64,000 nt of DNA from Siphonodentalium dalli (GCA_032622095.1 CP136065.1:21814134-21878133); one strand, 5' to 3'. Shown: positions 47,245 through 58,722, counted from the first letter of the stretch. Notes: generated from the sequence alone by a model not told the origin. Made by a program: numbers and translations.

Positions 47245-47626
47245 TTACTAATTTCAGTTGACAACTCTTGCAGAGTTCAGAACAAATATGTTTTCTATGG
47301 AATAAACCGGGTTACTTTCACAATTGTGACATTTCATTAACATCATGTGGTGAATTTTGATGTGTGATTATGATGGTCACATTTACAATTTTGTTCTTAT
47401 ATTAGTGACGTTCAGTTAGATATACCTGTAACCTAGCTATAACGTAAGTGCCATTGGCGTTCATGGCTGTTGGGATCTTCATGAGTTCTGTAAACTTTCA
47501 ATGACACATTTTTGCAAATTAACTTTTGAAAGCAACTAAATTGTATCTCAGACTCAGACTAAAATTAATTTTTGCAGTATTTATTATGTATGACGATGTT
47601 GTGCACGTGAGCATGCAAGCCTATAA

Positions 47627-48060
47627 AATAGTGTGTCTGTCATTTGCAGAGTGAGGTCCCCAGATGGTGAATTTAGTCATGCTATTCCGCACAGCAGGGC
47701 TAGCATCACCAAATTCACCCTCAGGGGACCTCACTCTGTTTAGGCCTAATCTTCTGGGAAGTATCTATAGTCTCAAATTCATCAGATACATTTTCCCTTA
47801 CTAGTATGTTCAGTTTCTATATCCAATAATTTTCAGAAAATAAAATGCATAATCGAGGTGTCCAATGGGTGAATATCACCAACTTCAACTGGGGAAATTC
47901 AATCTGATCCTAGGTCTCTCATAGAAGTTGAGGCCTAAGCAGAATGAGGTTCCCAGAGGGTGATGCTAGCCTACCATACAGGATAGTGTCACTAAATTTA
48001 CCTTCTGGTGACCTCATTCTGCAAATGACAAAACACATTATTTGCAGTCTTGTGAACACA
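47627..48060. repeat. Inverted, diverged copy of the intronic foldback repeat
   Basis: GTGTGTCTGTCATTTGCAGA and CACCAAATTCACCCTCAGGG are the reverse-orientation counterparts of blocks at 36440-36560. A second, direct-orientation arm follows at about 47935-48030, so the whole forms a large foldback. Confidence 0.6.
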
Positions 48061-48158
48061 TACATATGCTCTATAGATGCATTAAATAATAATAAATAAT
48101 ATTTTACAATCGTATTGTTGTACAGATGTTTCAGGTGATAATAATCACCTGATTTGGT

Positions 48159-49407
48159 GGTGACATCAGGCCTCAGCCTAGGGGTTCAGAACAGGGAGAC
48201 TTGAAGTCTCCCTCCAAGAAATTTAGGGAGACTTCAGGAAATTTAGGGAGACTTGAGGGAGAAGTGGGGAGACTACCAAAAATTTACAATTTTCAAATAT
48301 CGCTTTATTTTACAACATCAATAAAAAAATTTAAAAGATAAAATAAGAAATAAAACTAAAATATTTTGACTTTATCTGAAATTAGCCTAATTATTTGTTA
48401 TTATACATTTAAAATTTTTGGAAATGTTTTGTGTAGCTATCATTTAGGCTAAGCAAGACAATTATCAAGTTACAGTAGTAGTAAATTTTTTAACTAATTG
48501 GAAGTAGTATTATTTCCTAGACTGCAGCTTGGAAGGTACGTTTGTACAGTCTGAATCATGATGCTAGTTGGTTGGACCCAACTATTCAAACAGAGCTAGA
48601 CGCTCTCGAATTAATAGAGCTGTGCTCTGATAATTTACGTCAGATTTGCGGACTATCATGATGCATGTAACTTTGTAAGTTTAATTTGGTCACGGCTGTA
48701 ATGTGGGTGTCCGCTAAAATAAACAATAAGGACTAACCAACAAAGGAGTTGCAAAAGCTTTTAGTTTTATTGCTAAAGCTTTTATTAATTAATGGCCTCC
48801 CTTAATTAATGCCAACATCACTGGTATAATCCGATTAAAGCAATAAACTTTACATTTATTTACGGAAGCGGTCTCTTCAAAAAGTGTGACGCGGTCTATT
48901 CAAAAAGTGCGACACGTTACCGAAATGAACTTCCGAAGTGCCTGGTACATACTCTGATAATGTCGTAATTGTTTTATATCTGAAAAGCGGGACGGCGGTC
49001 TTTTAAGTTTATTAAAACATTTATTTGTGACACTCACGATGGTCAGTAACAACACAGATGCGAACATCTCATCGTGTTTTCAGCGTGTCAAAACATTCGT
49101 GATTAACATTCATTACCGCAAAGGGAACAAAGGCGACTGAATAACAACACAAAACAATAGGTCATATTTTATTTTTTATTTTAAACACTTGGGTCTTTGT
49201 CTCTGCATCATCTGTTTCTTTTTGGGATATCCGCCACAATTCATCTATATACGGACAGGTCTGGAAAAAAAACGACAAAAAACAAAAAATTCCCCTAAAA
49301 TTGAAGGCGTCTTCGATTTTGCCTTAGAGCGACGATAGGGCGAAGTCAGCGACAGTAAGGCGACAATCTCGCCCGAGTCGCCTTGTGAGCTGAGGCCTGG
49401 GTGACAT
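48159..49407. mobile_element. hAT-like non-autonomous element with 8-bp TSD
   Basis: The element proper is 48167-49399 (1233 bases). Ends CAGGCCTCAGC and GCTGAGGCCTG are perfect 11-base inverted repeats, with perfect 8-base duplication GGTGACAT at 48159-48166 and 49400-49407. CAG-starting short ends plus an 8-bp duplication are diagnostic of hAT elements. The left interior repeats AGGGAGACTTGA/AAGTCTCCCT. No transposase remains. Confidence 0.85.
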
Positions 49408-49784
49408 TACTACAGATTTTTTAGATCTAAGTCCACCATGTAGAAAAACGTATATGCGATAATCATAGTTTGACAAGCTATAGCCATTTCATTCGTTGAT
49501 GTGGTGAAAATGCTTAAAAAGTAATCCTTCCAAGTTGGTAGATAACATTCTATTATAAGCTACATTATAAGTTTAATCCATTCATTGGATTATTTGTTTT
49601 TGTCGCAAGTCACGCAACATATCAAACACTTAAAATCTGAACCGTATGATCATGTATATTTAGCTGCAATGTACAAATGAGTCAGATGACCTTCATTGGC
49701 AATAGAAAACACACAAGTTTACGTGTACATAATTACTGAACCTCGTTTTTTATTGCAAATTACGTCCTTTATTTTTGTTCACAG
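49408..49784 (+). other. Intron before the SRCR exon
   Basis: AT-rich intron ending in a good polypyrimidine acceptor (TTTATTTTTGTTCACAG). No other feature. Confidence 0.5.
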
Positions 49785-49902
49785 TTATTGCTGCAGATGA
49801 TGCTGGTATATCAGTCTACCAGAATGGCTCCTATCGAAATATCTGTAATGATGACATAGACGACATTCTTGGCAACATTCTGTGTAGCATGACTGGCCAA
49901 GG
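49785..49902 (+). CDS. Exon: N-terminal part of a divergent SRCR domain
   Basis: A 118-base exon, entry phase 1, exit phase 2. It encodes about 39 residues: DDAGISVYQNGSYRNICNDD, then IDDILGNILCSMTGQG. The arrangement (short strand with N-G-S, Ile-Cys-x-Asp-Asp, then Cys about 13 residues on, and a final G-x-G) matches the first half of SRCR domains found just before the protease domain in hepsin/TMPRSS/enteropeptidase-type proteases, where the usual W-x-x-V-C-D-D-x-W core is here weakened (no Trp). It continues in phase into the exon at 53237. Confidence 0.72.
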
Positions 49903-51300
49903 GTAAGAATCTCAGTTTAGGGAAGTAGGTTTTTAATTACACACCTATGGCTATCTTTCAGATGATTACGTTTTGTTAGCCTGTGTTGTATTTTCAGCCG
50001 GTAACTTGTAACTGACGCTATGCATGAAAAACCAAATGTACTACAATAATAGTTCAACCCTGTAATGTGTTTTTATCATTGCTTAACAAGAATGGAAAAC
50101 ATACAAAAACAATTTGATAATAAAGAATATTGTCTGCTGGTGTGTAATAAACACAGAACTGCACAGGCGTGTGGAGGAGGTGAACTTTATTGCATTCGTT
50201 TTTATGCTGCAAGTTACAAATGGAGTCTGATTAACATCCACCACATTCACATGCCTATGGGATACTGCCTATAATTTTGCTATCAATGTTTAGTTTTGGT
50301 TGAGTTCCATAAAGCACTTGACCTATGGTTTGATAAATGATGGTGGGTGTGTCACTTTCCAGCTGTGTCGCAATATAAATGCGACAACTCATTAAAAAAA
50401 TATCCAAATTTGTTCATGGCTTCAGCTCATGGGTATCTTGGATGAGTTCGAAAACCAGTCATGCTCAACTTTATTTCAGAAGGCATGCCTCATAGTTTGC
50501 CTTCCAGAACTCCATTTGGCATCGTAAGTGCAATAACACGAGCAGATGGAATCCAGTTTTCACCAAATTTGGGTCATTTTTTTTACTAGTGATGAATTCC
50601 AGCACTCCTACCAAAATTTTATTTAAAGAATTATGCCTTTCAGAATATTTTCGGCATTTTGCAACATAAGAATGACAACTCCAACAAATGTTTTAGATGT
50701 TGACCCAATTTAGTTTGGTAAGAGGTATCTCAAAACATACTTATGCGGAAGATTTACAGTAAATTTGAAATTGTTTCGTTGGTGCCGTTTAATATGTTTT
50801 AATCAGTGGTTGCGTTTTAAATTATACCTGCAGACCATGCATGAGTGGAAAATCTAGAGATATTGCCAATATGCAACTTTTATCGTACTACATAATTTTG
50901 ATGATTAAAATGAAGAGAAAGGCAGTTCAAAGAGCATGTATTTCAACCTATTTCTATTCCTGGAAAAATTTTAAAGCAAATTTTATTAGGTTATATTTGA
51001 AGCACAAACTGACAGGTGGCTTTAAGAACACACTTCCTCACACCACAACTGGACAACAGCATCTCTGATGTGTACCTCTTATATAGTTTTATGTATTAAC
51101 TAATTCACACCTGAATAAACTATCCCATTCCCATTGACCTTCGAATTGCCTATTCTTTATGTTTTTGGAAGTTCTGATAATATAAGCATGTGAAATATGT
51201 AATAACATACCATGAATATGCATTGCAAGGTTCTTCCCTCGTTAGATATCGAGGCGAATTGGGATGCCTCTACACTTAGATGAACGTGTCAATGACACTG
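49903..51300 (+). other. Intron, no further feature supported
   Basis: AT-rich intron sequence with short spurious open frames. Near 50147 AATAAACACAGAACTGCACA resembles one arm tip of the palindrome at 42829. Confidence 0.4.
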
Positions 51301-52539
51301 TAGCTCAACTTGGAAAAGGAATAATTTCATGTGTTACAGTCAATGGAGTGATTGTGAATGTGGAAAGTTAAAGGCCTCCTTATGCAAAGAGTAAAATCCA
51401 AAATGGCCGCTGGCAGCCATGTTTTTTTGCCGAATTACCCCAAAAAGACTTGTTCCCATTTACATGTCATTTCATGATGAAGCCTGTGTCAAAGGATTTA
51501 GTCATGTAAAGAGTGAAATCCAAGATGGCTACTGGCGGCCATGTCTTTTGGCCGAATGACCCCAAAATGACTCGTTCCCATCTACATGTCATTATTAACA
51601 TACATGACATATTTCATGAAGATCCGACTAAAGCTACGACCTGTAGCCCATGCGAAAGAATTTAGTGATGCAAAGAGTAAAATCCAAGATGGCTGCTGGC
51701 AGCCATGTTTTTTGGCCGAACGAACCCAAAATGACCTGTTCCCATCTACATGTCAATATTAACATCTGTGACGGATTTCATGATGATCAGATGAAAAATA
51801 CGACCTGTAGCGCGTGCTAATGGATTGAATTTTGAAATCCAAGATGGCTGCTGGCGGCTATGTTTTTTTAGCCGAATGACCCCAAAATAACTCGTTCCCA
51901 TCTACATGTCATTTTTAACATCCATTACAAATTTCATGAAGATCTGACCAAAGGTACGACCTGTAGCCCGTGCCAAAGGATTTAGTCATGCAAAGAGTAA
52001 AATTCAAGATGGCTGTTGGTGGCCATGTTTTTTGGCAAAATGACTCGTTCCCATCTACATGTCATTGTTAACATTCATGGCAAATTTCAAGAAGCTCCGA
52101 CCAAAGGTACGACATGTAGCCCGTGCCAAAGAATTTAGTGATGCAAAGAGTAAAATCCAAGATGGCTGCTGGCAGCCATGTTTTTTGGCCGAACGATCCC
52201 AAAATGACTCGTTCCCATCTACATGTCAATATTAACATCCATGACAAATTTCATGATGATCAGATGAACAGTTCAACCTGTAGCCAGTGCTAATGGATTG
52301 AATTTTGAAATCAAAGATGGCACTGGCGGCCATGTTATTTTGCCGAATGACTCCAAAATGACTTGTTTCCATCTACATGTCAATGTCAAAAGCCATGACA
52401 AATTTCATAATGATCCAATCAAAGGTACGATCTGTAGCCCGTGCTAAAGGAAATTGTTGACGAGTCACGCGCACACACACACGGACGACGGATACCAAGC
52501 CATGACAATAGCTCAAACTTTACAAATTAACTTGAGCTA
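51301..52539 (-). repeat. Repeat element with inverted ATGGC-CAGCCAT satellite units
   Basis: Begins TAGCTCAACTTGG and ends AACTTGAGCTA, a short inverted pair. Inside are about seven units of the same ~162-base monomer as at 33-39 kb but on the opposite strand (AAGATGGCTGCTGGCAGCCA, CTCGTTCCCATCTACATGTC, GACCTGTAGCCCGTGC). At 52456-52500 come GACGAGTCACGCGCACACAC and GGACGACGGATACCAAGCCA. The framing suggests the satellite monomer expanded inside a dispersed transposable element. Confidence 0.7.
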
Positions 52540-52543
52540 AAAA

Positions 52544-53236
52544 AAACTGTCACATATATCAAATGAAGAATAATATCCAATATTTTGATTGAACCTCTCT
52601 CTCTAAGCTGCAGTCTTTGGAACATTTTATTCCCCCTGTATCGGGTATCTTAGCCAGGGGAGATTTACAGATTCAAACCGAAGACAGTTTGGCAGATTCC
52701 AGGGTATCTTAGCCAGGGAAGAACTAAAATAAGCATTCCTATTTGTCTATAAACGGGTTAATATAATAAACATTTGAAGACCCACATCCACAAATTTATA
52801 GGGGCTTAGATTTAAATGTTGTACATACAGTAATACCCTAAGAGCTTTCAGATGAATGGCAACAAGCCATATTTCCAAATTACCCATAATTCTCCTGTGG
52901 TTAAGGAGTCGATTATTTAGGGCATTACTGTGTATCTTTTTATAAAAGAAGAACCGAGGATCACTAAACTATTCATACAAACAAAGGTAACCTCCAAAAT
53001 ATGTTTCTCTCAAAATGAATATAACTCTAAAAGTGACATTTGAATATGCAAGTGGCATTTGAGTAGGAATATTCTGGGAAGTTTGGTTTGTACTGACCAC
53101 TGCAATGAAACTGAGTTTTGATTAAAATTGTCTTCCACAATATATGATGTGAAAATAATATATACTCATTTATTGCCTCCCATTAACGATCACCATATTC
53201 TTTGCACTAAAGATCGTGAATGATGCTTTTTTCCAG
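52544..53236 (+). other. Intron with a MITE
   Basis: Besides the MITE at 52826, a short duplication (GGTATCTTAGCCAGGG twice near 52645 and 52702) is present. The acceptor before the next exon is TTTTTTCCAG. Confidence 0.5.
52826..52931. mobile_element. GTAATGCCCTAA-family MITE, short copy
   Basis: TACAGTAATACCCTAAGAGC to TTATTTAGGGCATTACTGTG with GGCAACAAGCCATATTTCC inside; internally shortened. Confidence 0.72.
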
Positions 53237-53374
53237 GGCATTGATATCTAGAATGCACGAAATGAATGAATCTGTTGTTGATGGTTATCAGCTAGAGTAT
53301 ACTAAGAGGCATACAATCAACGAAGTGTCCCAAAACCCAAGTAAATTACTTGCTACGTTCAGGAGAGTGGAAAG
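53237..53374 (+). CDS. Exon: middle part of the divergent SRCR domain
   Basis: A 138-base exon, acceptor TTTTTTCCAG, donor GTATGA, phase 2 at both ends. It encodes about 46 residues without cysteine: ALISRMHEMNESVVDGYQLE, then a Lys/Arg-containing segment ending ATFRRVE. The sequence itself is not diagnostic. I include it because the frame is open only in the phase demanded by the preceding exon, and because it supplies the loop expected between the two cysteine-bearing parts of an SRCR domain. NES is a possible N-glycosylation site. Confidence 0.65.
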
Positions 53375-54574
53375 GTATGATTCACTATAGTCTCTCACAT
53401 AATGTGGATTGGATTATTGAATGGAATCTCCCATTTAGATCAAAAAGTATGTATTGGAACATTCCATTTTTATCTGTAATAATAAATAAATAACATGTAT
53501 TGTCAAAATGAGAAAGGCGGAATTTCCGTGTTTTTTCCCCCCAAAAATTACCATTGACAACAACTGCCCACAATCAATAATAGGTGTTATTAGCTATATA
53601 TGTGGTCACCTCTTCTGTTAAAGGGACCCAAGACCTTTGAGGTTGGCCCCGGTTCATGTAAAATAACATAAAATTCTGTAAAACACCTATCGTCAACAAG
53701 TTCATGAAAAAATAAATTGAATTTGTTCTTATTTTCCTTATTAATAACTCCAATAATGAGATCTGTCCAAAAAAATTCTATGAAAAGATTAGTGTTATAT
53801 TACAGTGGATTGCCGATAAAAGTCCAAATGGCTGTAGTCATGATACCAAAGATTAATAAAAAATTGACGTTAAACATGGGAAAAGGTCAAAGCTTTGAAA
53901 AATATTCTGAAAATCATTCAAACTGAAATATTTGAACTTAATTACTACATGATAAGCGATGTTTGTTGATGAATCACTACAACAGTTTTCTTTACATAAC
54001 AATGATTTCAACATGCACACATATGTTATTGGGGTGCTATCCAAAATGATTATCGCACATTTCAAAGACATAGTGCCACCTTTCAAGTATAAATATACAA
54101 CGTTGCTGTGTGTTCAAATCTGCAGTGCTGTCAATTTGTAGAATATACAACGACCCGACGAGAAACCATGTTGCATCATCAAATGAACTGCCGACTGTTT
54201 GCAACATATATTAGTAGTACTCATGTTATTGGAATCTCTTTGATACGCGATCAAAGGATGTTAACCCCTCGGTTGTAGATAAAACTTTAAAACAAACACG
54301 GTATTCAATAATACCCGGCATTTTCTGACGTCTGAAATAAATAGCGCAGCTTTATCGACGATGGAAATAGTATTAATGGCTTTATCAATGTTTCATCGAT
54401 TATACGATTAATAGTGGCACCCCTTTTCTTAGTATTTATGTTTTTAGTCTTTTATATTTGTTTGCACATGTGAATGCTTTGGGTCCCTTAAAATGCCTTC
54501 ATACTAAAAAAAAGAGGTCTTTGCTTCTAATCACTTCAGACTTCAATCATACTCGATATTCTTGGAGAGCACTA
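53375..54574 (+). other. Intron, no feature supported
   Basis: AT-rich. Only low-complexity, lysine-rich spurious frames. A cluster of ATCGATTATACGATTAAT dyads occurs near 54395. Confidence 0.4.
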
Positions 54575-55260
54575 ATGCTTAATTGGTCATTGTCACATGG
54601 CTTCATGCAAAAAGATACCCAGGATCTCCTAAATTTGCAAAAAGATATCCAGGATCTCCTAAATGTGCAAAAAGATACCCAGGATCTCCTAAATTTGCAA
54701 AAAGATACCCAGGATCTCCTAAATGTGCAAAAAGATACCCAGGATCACCTAAATGTGCAAAAAGATACCCAGGATCTCCTGCATGTGCAAAAAGATACCC
54801 AGGATCTCCTGAATGTGCAAAAAGATACCCAGGATCTCCTGAATGTGCAAAAAGATACACAGGATCTCCTAAATGTGCAAAAAGATACCCAGGATCTCCT
54901 AAATGTGCAAAAAGATACCCAGGATCTCCTAAATGTGCAATAATTCCACCAGCATCTCAAAATTGATTCAAGGATATGGAACTGTGGTGCCAGTCAAGAT
55001 CAAAGCAATCGGAATGCCCTACCAAATTCAAATGAAATTCCACACCGATCAAAATCAAATACTTATTATAATTTTATTTAGCAGAGGACAAATCTAAAAT
55101 CACATGTTTTATTTTGAGACGCTGGGTGACTTTTTGCATATTTCAGAGATCCTGGTTGTCTTTTTGCATGTTTGAGAGATCCTGTCTTTTTGCAACGAAC
55201 CCTGCGAAAATGACCAATTCAGCTGATGATACGAATAAAACAAAGTACAAACAGTTATTG
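54575..55260. repeat. 30-base minisatellite inside a foldback
   Basis: From 54608 to 54940, AAAAAGATACCCAGGATCTC plus CTAAATGTGC repeats about 11 times with few changes. At 55120-55200 two or three degenerate units occur on the opposite strand. The outer sequence TAATTGGTCATTGTCACATG (54578) is inverted at about 55211-55230 (GAAAATGACCAATTCAG). All three plus-strand frames and two minus frames stay open through the array because 30 is divisible by three; I do not consider the resulting 161-codon frame a gene. Confidence 0.85.
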
Positions 55261-55421
55261 ACCATTCCTGTGTAAAATAAATAATTTTGTATGTGCCCCG
55301 TGCCAAGGATAATGGCTCATCAGATTTGAAGTACAATACCCCCTCCAAAGATTGCTGGAAATTATGTACATTGGTGTTATCTTTAATTTTGCCTTTGAAT
55401 ATCTTCCCATTTTTATTACAG

Positions 55422-55459
55422 AACATGCCGACCATTGGTGTTAATTTGCTCTAAATTGG
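55422..55459 (+). CDS. 38-nt micro-exon closing the SRCR domain
   Basis: Bounded by CCCATTTTTATTACAG and GTGAGT. Entry phase 2 and exit phase 1 exactly bridge the exon at 53237-53374 and the protease exon at 57418. It encodes TCRPLVLICSKL, followed by Asp-Cys-Gly across the next junction: the final beta strand of SRCR-type domains before a protease (C-x-x-x-V-x-L-x-C-x-x-x-C-G), where the last cysteines link the stem to the protease domain. The micro-exon was found by asking for the missing phase and cysteines; splice sites and sequence both fit, but transcript evidence is lacking. Confidence 0.75.
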
Positions 55460-56477
55460 GTGAGTTGTCATAACATTATGAACTACTATTGTTTGATCTC
55501 TCTGCTGCCACACTTTCATATTGAGTGCATGGATGTATAATGTCATACTCTATGCTATATGGGTACACATACAGACTTTTAAAATTACTATGGATAGTAC
55601 TAGTTTCAGAGAAAATCTTTTATTTAAGCTTTCAAAGCTCCATTTTAGTAGTAAGTAACGCACTTGCTATTGTTTCCAAAATATATTGGCAACTTCCAAA
55701 TATAAACGGAGTCAGATGATACATACAAATTTGTGGATGTCTTGAGAGTTTAAATTCATGGACATGACAAAAGGACAGCAAGCTTCATTCACATAGGCTA
55801 CTGCACGCTCTGAGATGACAATGAAGGCTGTACAATATGCATAAATTTACATAAAGTGCAGAAGTAGAGAGCATAATAAACTTTGTTGCAAAATGCACTT
55901 TGACATTTCCAAAAGTTCAAAATATGATTGGAGTACATGAATATAGTGCAGAATGTACAGTGTATTTTTACAACTGTTTTGAGCCGCTATAAAATTCTAA
56001 ATATGTTTCCCTGAATCTCACAATATTTTAAAGGGAATCTCATGATATATTAAAGGGAAATCACGATTTCTGACATTTTGAAGTTAACAACTCTGATATG
56101 GTGATCACCCAATATGGGAAAGAATACCCCTGTACCTGCATTCATTCTTGCCAGTTAATGTCCATATTAAAATAAGAAACTTATGAAATGTCAGTCTGTA
56201 CAACCATTTTGTATTGTGACTCATGCCAATATTGTTATAATTGAATTCTGTTTGGAATGGTAATAGATCAGCAATGCAGAGAAGTATGCTGACATAAAGT
56301 GCCATTGTCTATGGATTTTGCATGAGTACAAATGCTTAGCATAGTGTTGTTACACTACTATTAGTTTTTGGATTTCTATGTTGAAATATTGAGTGATCTA
56401 GTAGACTCATTGAGTTTTAAGTTTAAATAAATTTATTTTGGTATGGAAAATTAATTATTTTTTAAACCAGTAAGGGA
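55460..56477 (+). other. Intron, no feature supported
   Basis: AT-rich with scattered short open frames. No repeats of note seen. Confidence 0.4.
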
Positions 56478-56694
56478 TACAGTGATGCCCTAAATAATCG
56501 ACTCCTTAACCACAGCAGAACTATGGGTAATTTTTCAGGATTTACTCGGAAATATGGCTTGTTCGCGTTCATCGGAAAGCACTCAGTGAGCGCTTTCAGA
56601 TGAATGGCTACAAGCAATATTTCCGACTAAATCCTGAAAAATTACCCATAATTCTGCTTTGGTTAAGAAGTCGATTATTTAGGGCATTACTGTA
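56478..56694. mobile_element. GTAATGCCCTAA-family MITE, near-complete palindrome
   Basis: TACAGTGATGCCCTAAATAA, then CGACTCCTTAACCACAGCAG, GGGTAATTTTTCAGGATTTA, GGAAATATGGCTTGTT and AAGCACTCAGTGAGCGCTTT at the centre, followed by the whole sequence inverted to TTAGGGCATTACTGTA. The best copy for defining the family consensus: arms about 105 bases, TA at the edges. Confidence 0.8.
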
Positions 56695-57417
56695 TGTTGA
56701 AAGAAATGTGAAAAAATTCTCTAATAGTAGCTTTTCATAGAAAATAAACTAACGCTTGCACTAGTAAAATGTTTTTACGTTGTCGGTGGACAATGGCCAG
56801 ATCTTTTTAAATAAGGTCGAGGGAAATTTCATTTAACTTTTTGGCCAAGCTGCTTCAAGTCTCTAGTCAGAAATCACCTCTCAATATATTACCAAATGTC
56901 TCTAAATGCCTTACAATAGTTATTAGTTGATCAGTAGTTACTAGCTCATTTATATTTGGTTAATAATTTATCCAAATTTAGTCGCAAATGGTTTCTTTAC
57001 AAAATAATGATGATTTTGTCCGGTATATAGGGTCCTTTCTTAATCAATTATGATTTACAATACTTTTACTGCTTTATGGTTTGAATATAGTACCATGCAA
57101 AAAATAGGCAATTATAAGAATAGGCACTGCACATTCATATTGATTGTACCATACTGGCTTCATTTATCTATTATGTATTTTGGAACTTCTTGCAGTGTAA
57201 ATTTTTTCATCTCAGAATTTATCAGGTAATTTATTTTTATAGTCAATTTTGACCTCCGAAACTTTGGATCGTCTTAACAATCAGTTCATTTCTGCACATG
57301 GTCAAATTCTACACACCGATGCGTAGTGTATTTAATTCTTAAATGTGGTGATTTCACAGATGCTTCAGTAAAGGATATAAAGATTGCACACATACGTATC
57401 TCATTGTTATTTTCTAG

Positions 57418-57595
57418 ATTGCGGTTTACCAAAGCTAACCCGAACAATTGCTCCGAGTTTACTGTATGCTAGACCAACATGGCTTGGTAAACACCCATGG
57501 CAGATTGCGCTGTACCATGGATCAACATTTAAGTGTGGTGGAACCATAATTAGTCCCAGTTGGGTAGTGACAGCTGCTCATTGTTTTGAATACAG
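57418..57595 (+). CDS. Exon: start of trypsin-like (S1) protease domain with catalytic His
   Basis: A 178-base exon, acceptor GTTATTTTCTAG, donor GTAAGT, entry phase 1, exit phase 2. It encodes DCGLPKLTRT, then KHPWQIALYHGSTFKCGGTI and ISPSWVVTAAHCFEY. HPWQ, CGGTIIS, W-V-V-T-A-A-H-C (catalytic His57) are standard chymotrypsin-fold motifs, and the Cys in DCGLP is the usual partner that tethers the stem to the protease domain. The R-I-V-G-G activation site is absent: the stretch between CGLPKLTR and HPWQ reads TIAPSLLYARPTWLGK, so tryptic cleavage producing the normal Ile16 N-terminus is not predicted. Exons for the catalytic Asp102 and Ser195 are not found before the DIRS element, so activity cannot be judged. 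Confidence 0.9.
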
Positions 57596-58677
57596 GTAAG
57601 TATACTTTAGTTCAGGGATGTGGCCCGACCACTCCATACATTCCCCACCCCGCCCTCAATTTGAGCCTAAATTTTTAACTGTTGGAATTTTCTTGGCTGA
57701 CACAGCATTAGTTTGAAATTTCAGATCAAAATTATATTTAATTTGTTATTCAGAATAAACATGAACAGAAGCTGGTAGTTTATCAGAATTTTTTTTTTAT
57801 TTTGGCTTCCATTTTGAACTTTATCATCACGTTTTAGTAACCAGTTGCTTTTTAAATATTAAGATAGAGAATCAATGCATTAAATGTTGTACATGAAAAT
57901 TGCTGGAAATTTTTCATCCAGTTTGCATACTTGTTGTGTTCAGAATTGTCAATATCTAAATTGGCAGCCATCTTAGACTTTATTACCTTCCAAATCTAGG
58001 ATTTTAACAAGATCTTACATTTTCCATGTCTCTGGAATGTTCTACACAATATGACACAACTCCTAAATTACTATTTCTTTGGTTTCAGAGTAAAAAATAT
58101 TTTATTCGAGTCGAGGAATCACCCATCAAAGCTAAGAGTGAATTGTAAGACGGTCTTGCGGATGAAGATGGATAACTCTAAAATTATCCATCTTCATTCG
58201 TTGAAATCAAGGTCACAGAACAAGGTCGTTCTCTCATTTAAGTCATCATGCAGACACTACCCTTCGTGTTCGCTCCGTAACTTTTGTGTACATCAAATGA
58301 TTTTAACGAAAAAAGGTGTGTTGGTTAACCAAAGGGTGAGGATGTGTCGCGATATGTTTGCATTATTGCGGGGTCTCAGAACTGGTTCACCCTCGGTTTT
58401 GGACACGGCGCGCATTCGCCAATGTAATGGTTCGTTTCAGATCGAGAAATTATGTCAACACAGATAAGTGGCATTTTGCACAGACAAAGATGAGACTAAT
58501 CTACATTTGATGCTACAGTTATTTTCCAAATGACTCAATGCTATCGATCCAATAGTTTATTTGATGTTTAGCTGACAACTGTGTACTTCTTGTCATGTTC
58601 AAGACAGCGATCACTCAATGCATTTTCAATGGAAACTTGTCCGACTAATTACATTTAATAGACACCAACCGCGTGTG
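57596..58677 (+). other. Intron (or 3' flank) between protease exon and DIRS element
   Basis: No further protease exon was recognised. It contains a GGCAGCCATCTTAGACTTTA fragment near 57960 (old satellite unit) and a perfect-looking hairpin at 58159-58200: CGGATGAAGATGGATAA and its inverse with one mismatch. A 138-codon open frame overlapping the hairpin (58051-58467) shows no domain and is not called. Confidence 0.5.
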
Positions 58678-58680
58678 TTT

Positions 58681-58722
58681 ATTCCCTTCAAAGATACGTT
58701 ACACACTGAACTACATGGTATA
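58681..58722 (+). repeat. DIRS left inverted terminal repeat
   Basis: ATTCCCTTCAAAGATACGTT continuing to CTACATGGTATA, 42 bases perfectly complementary to 63949-63990. Preceding bases TGTTT resemble the outer TGTTAT of the other end. Confidence 0.95.

Noticed and set aside
54458-54943. 161-codon frame with 10-residue QKDTQDLLNV repeats
   Set aside because: A by-product of the 30-base minisatellite; the other two frames and the reverse strand are open too.
58051-58467. 138-codon plus-strand frame before the DIRS element
   Set aside because: It runs through a perfect hairpin, has no domain and does not look like the missing protease exons.
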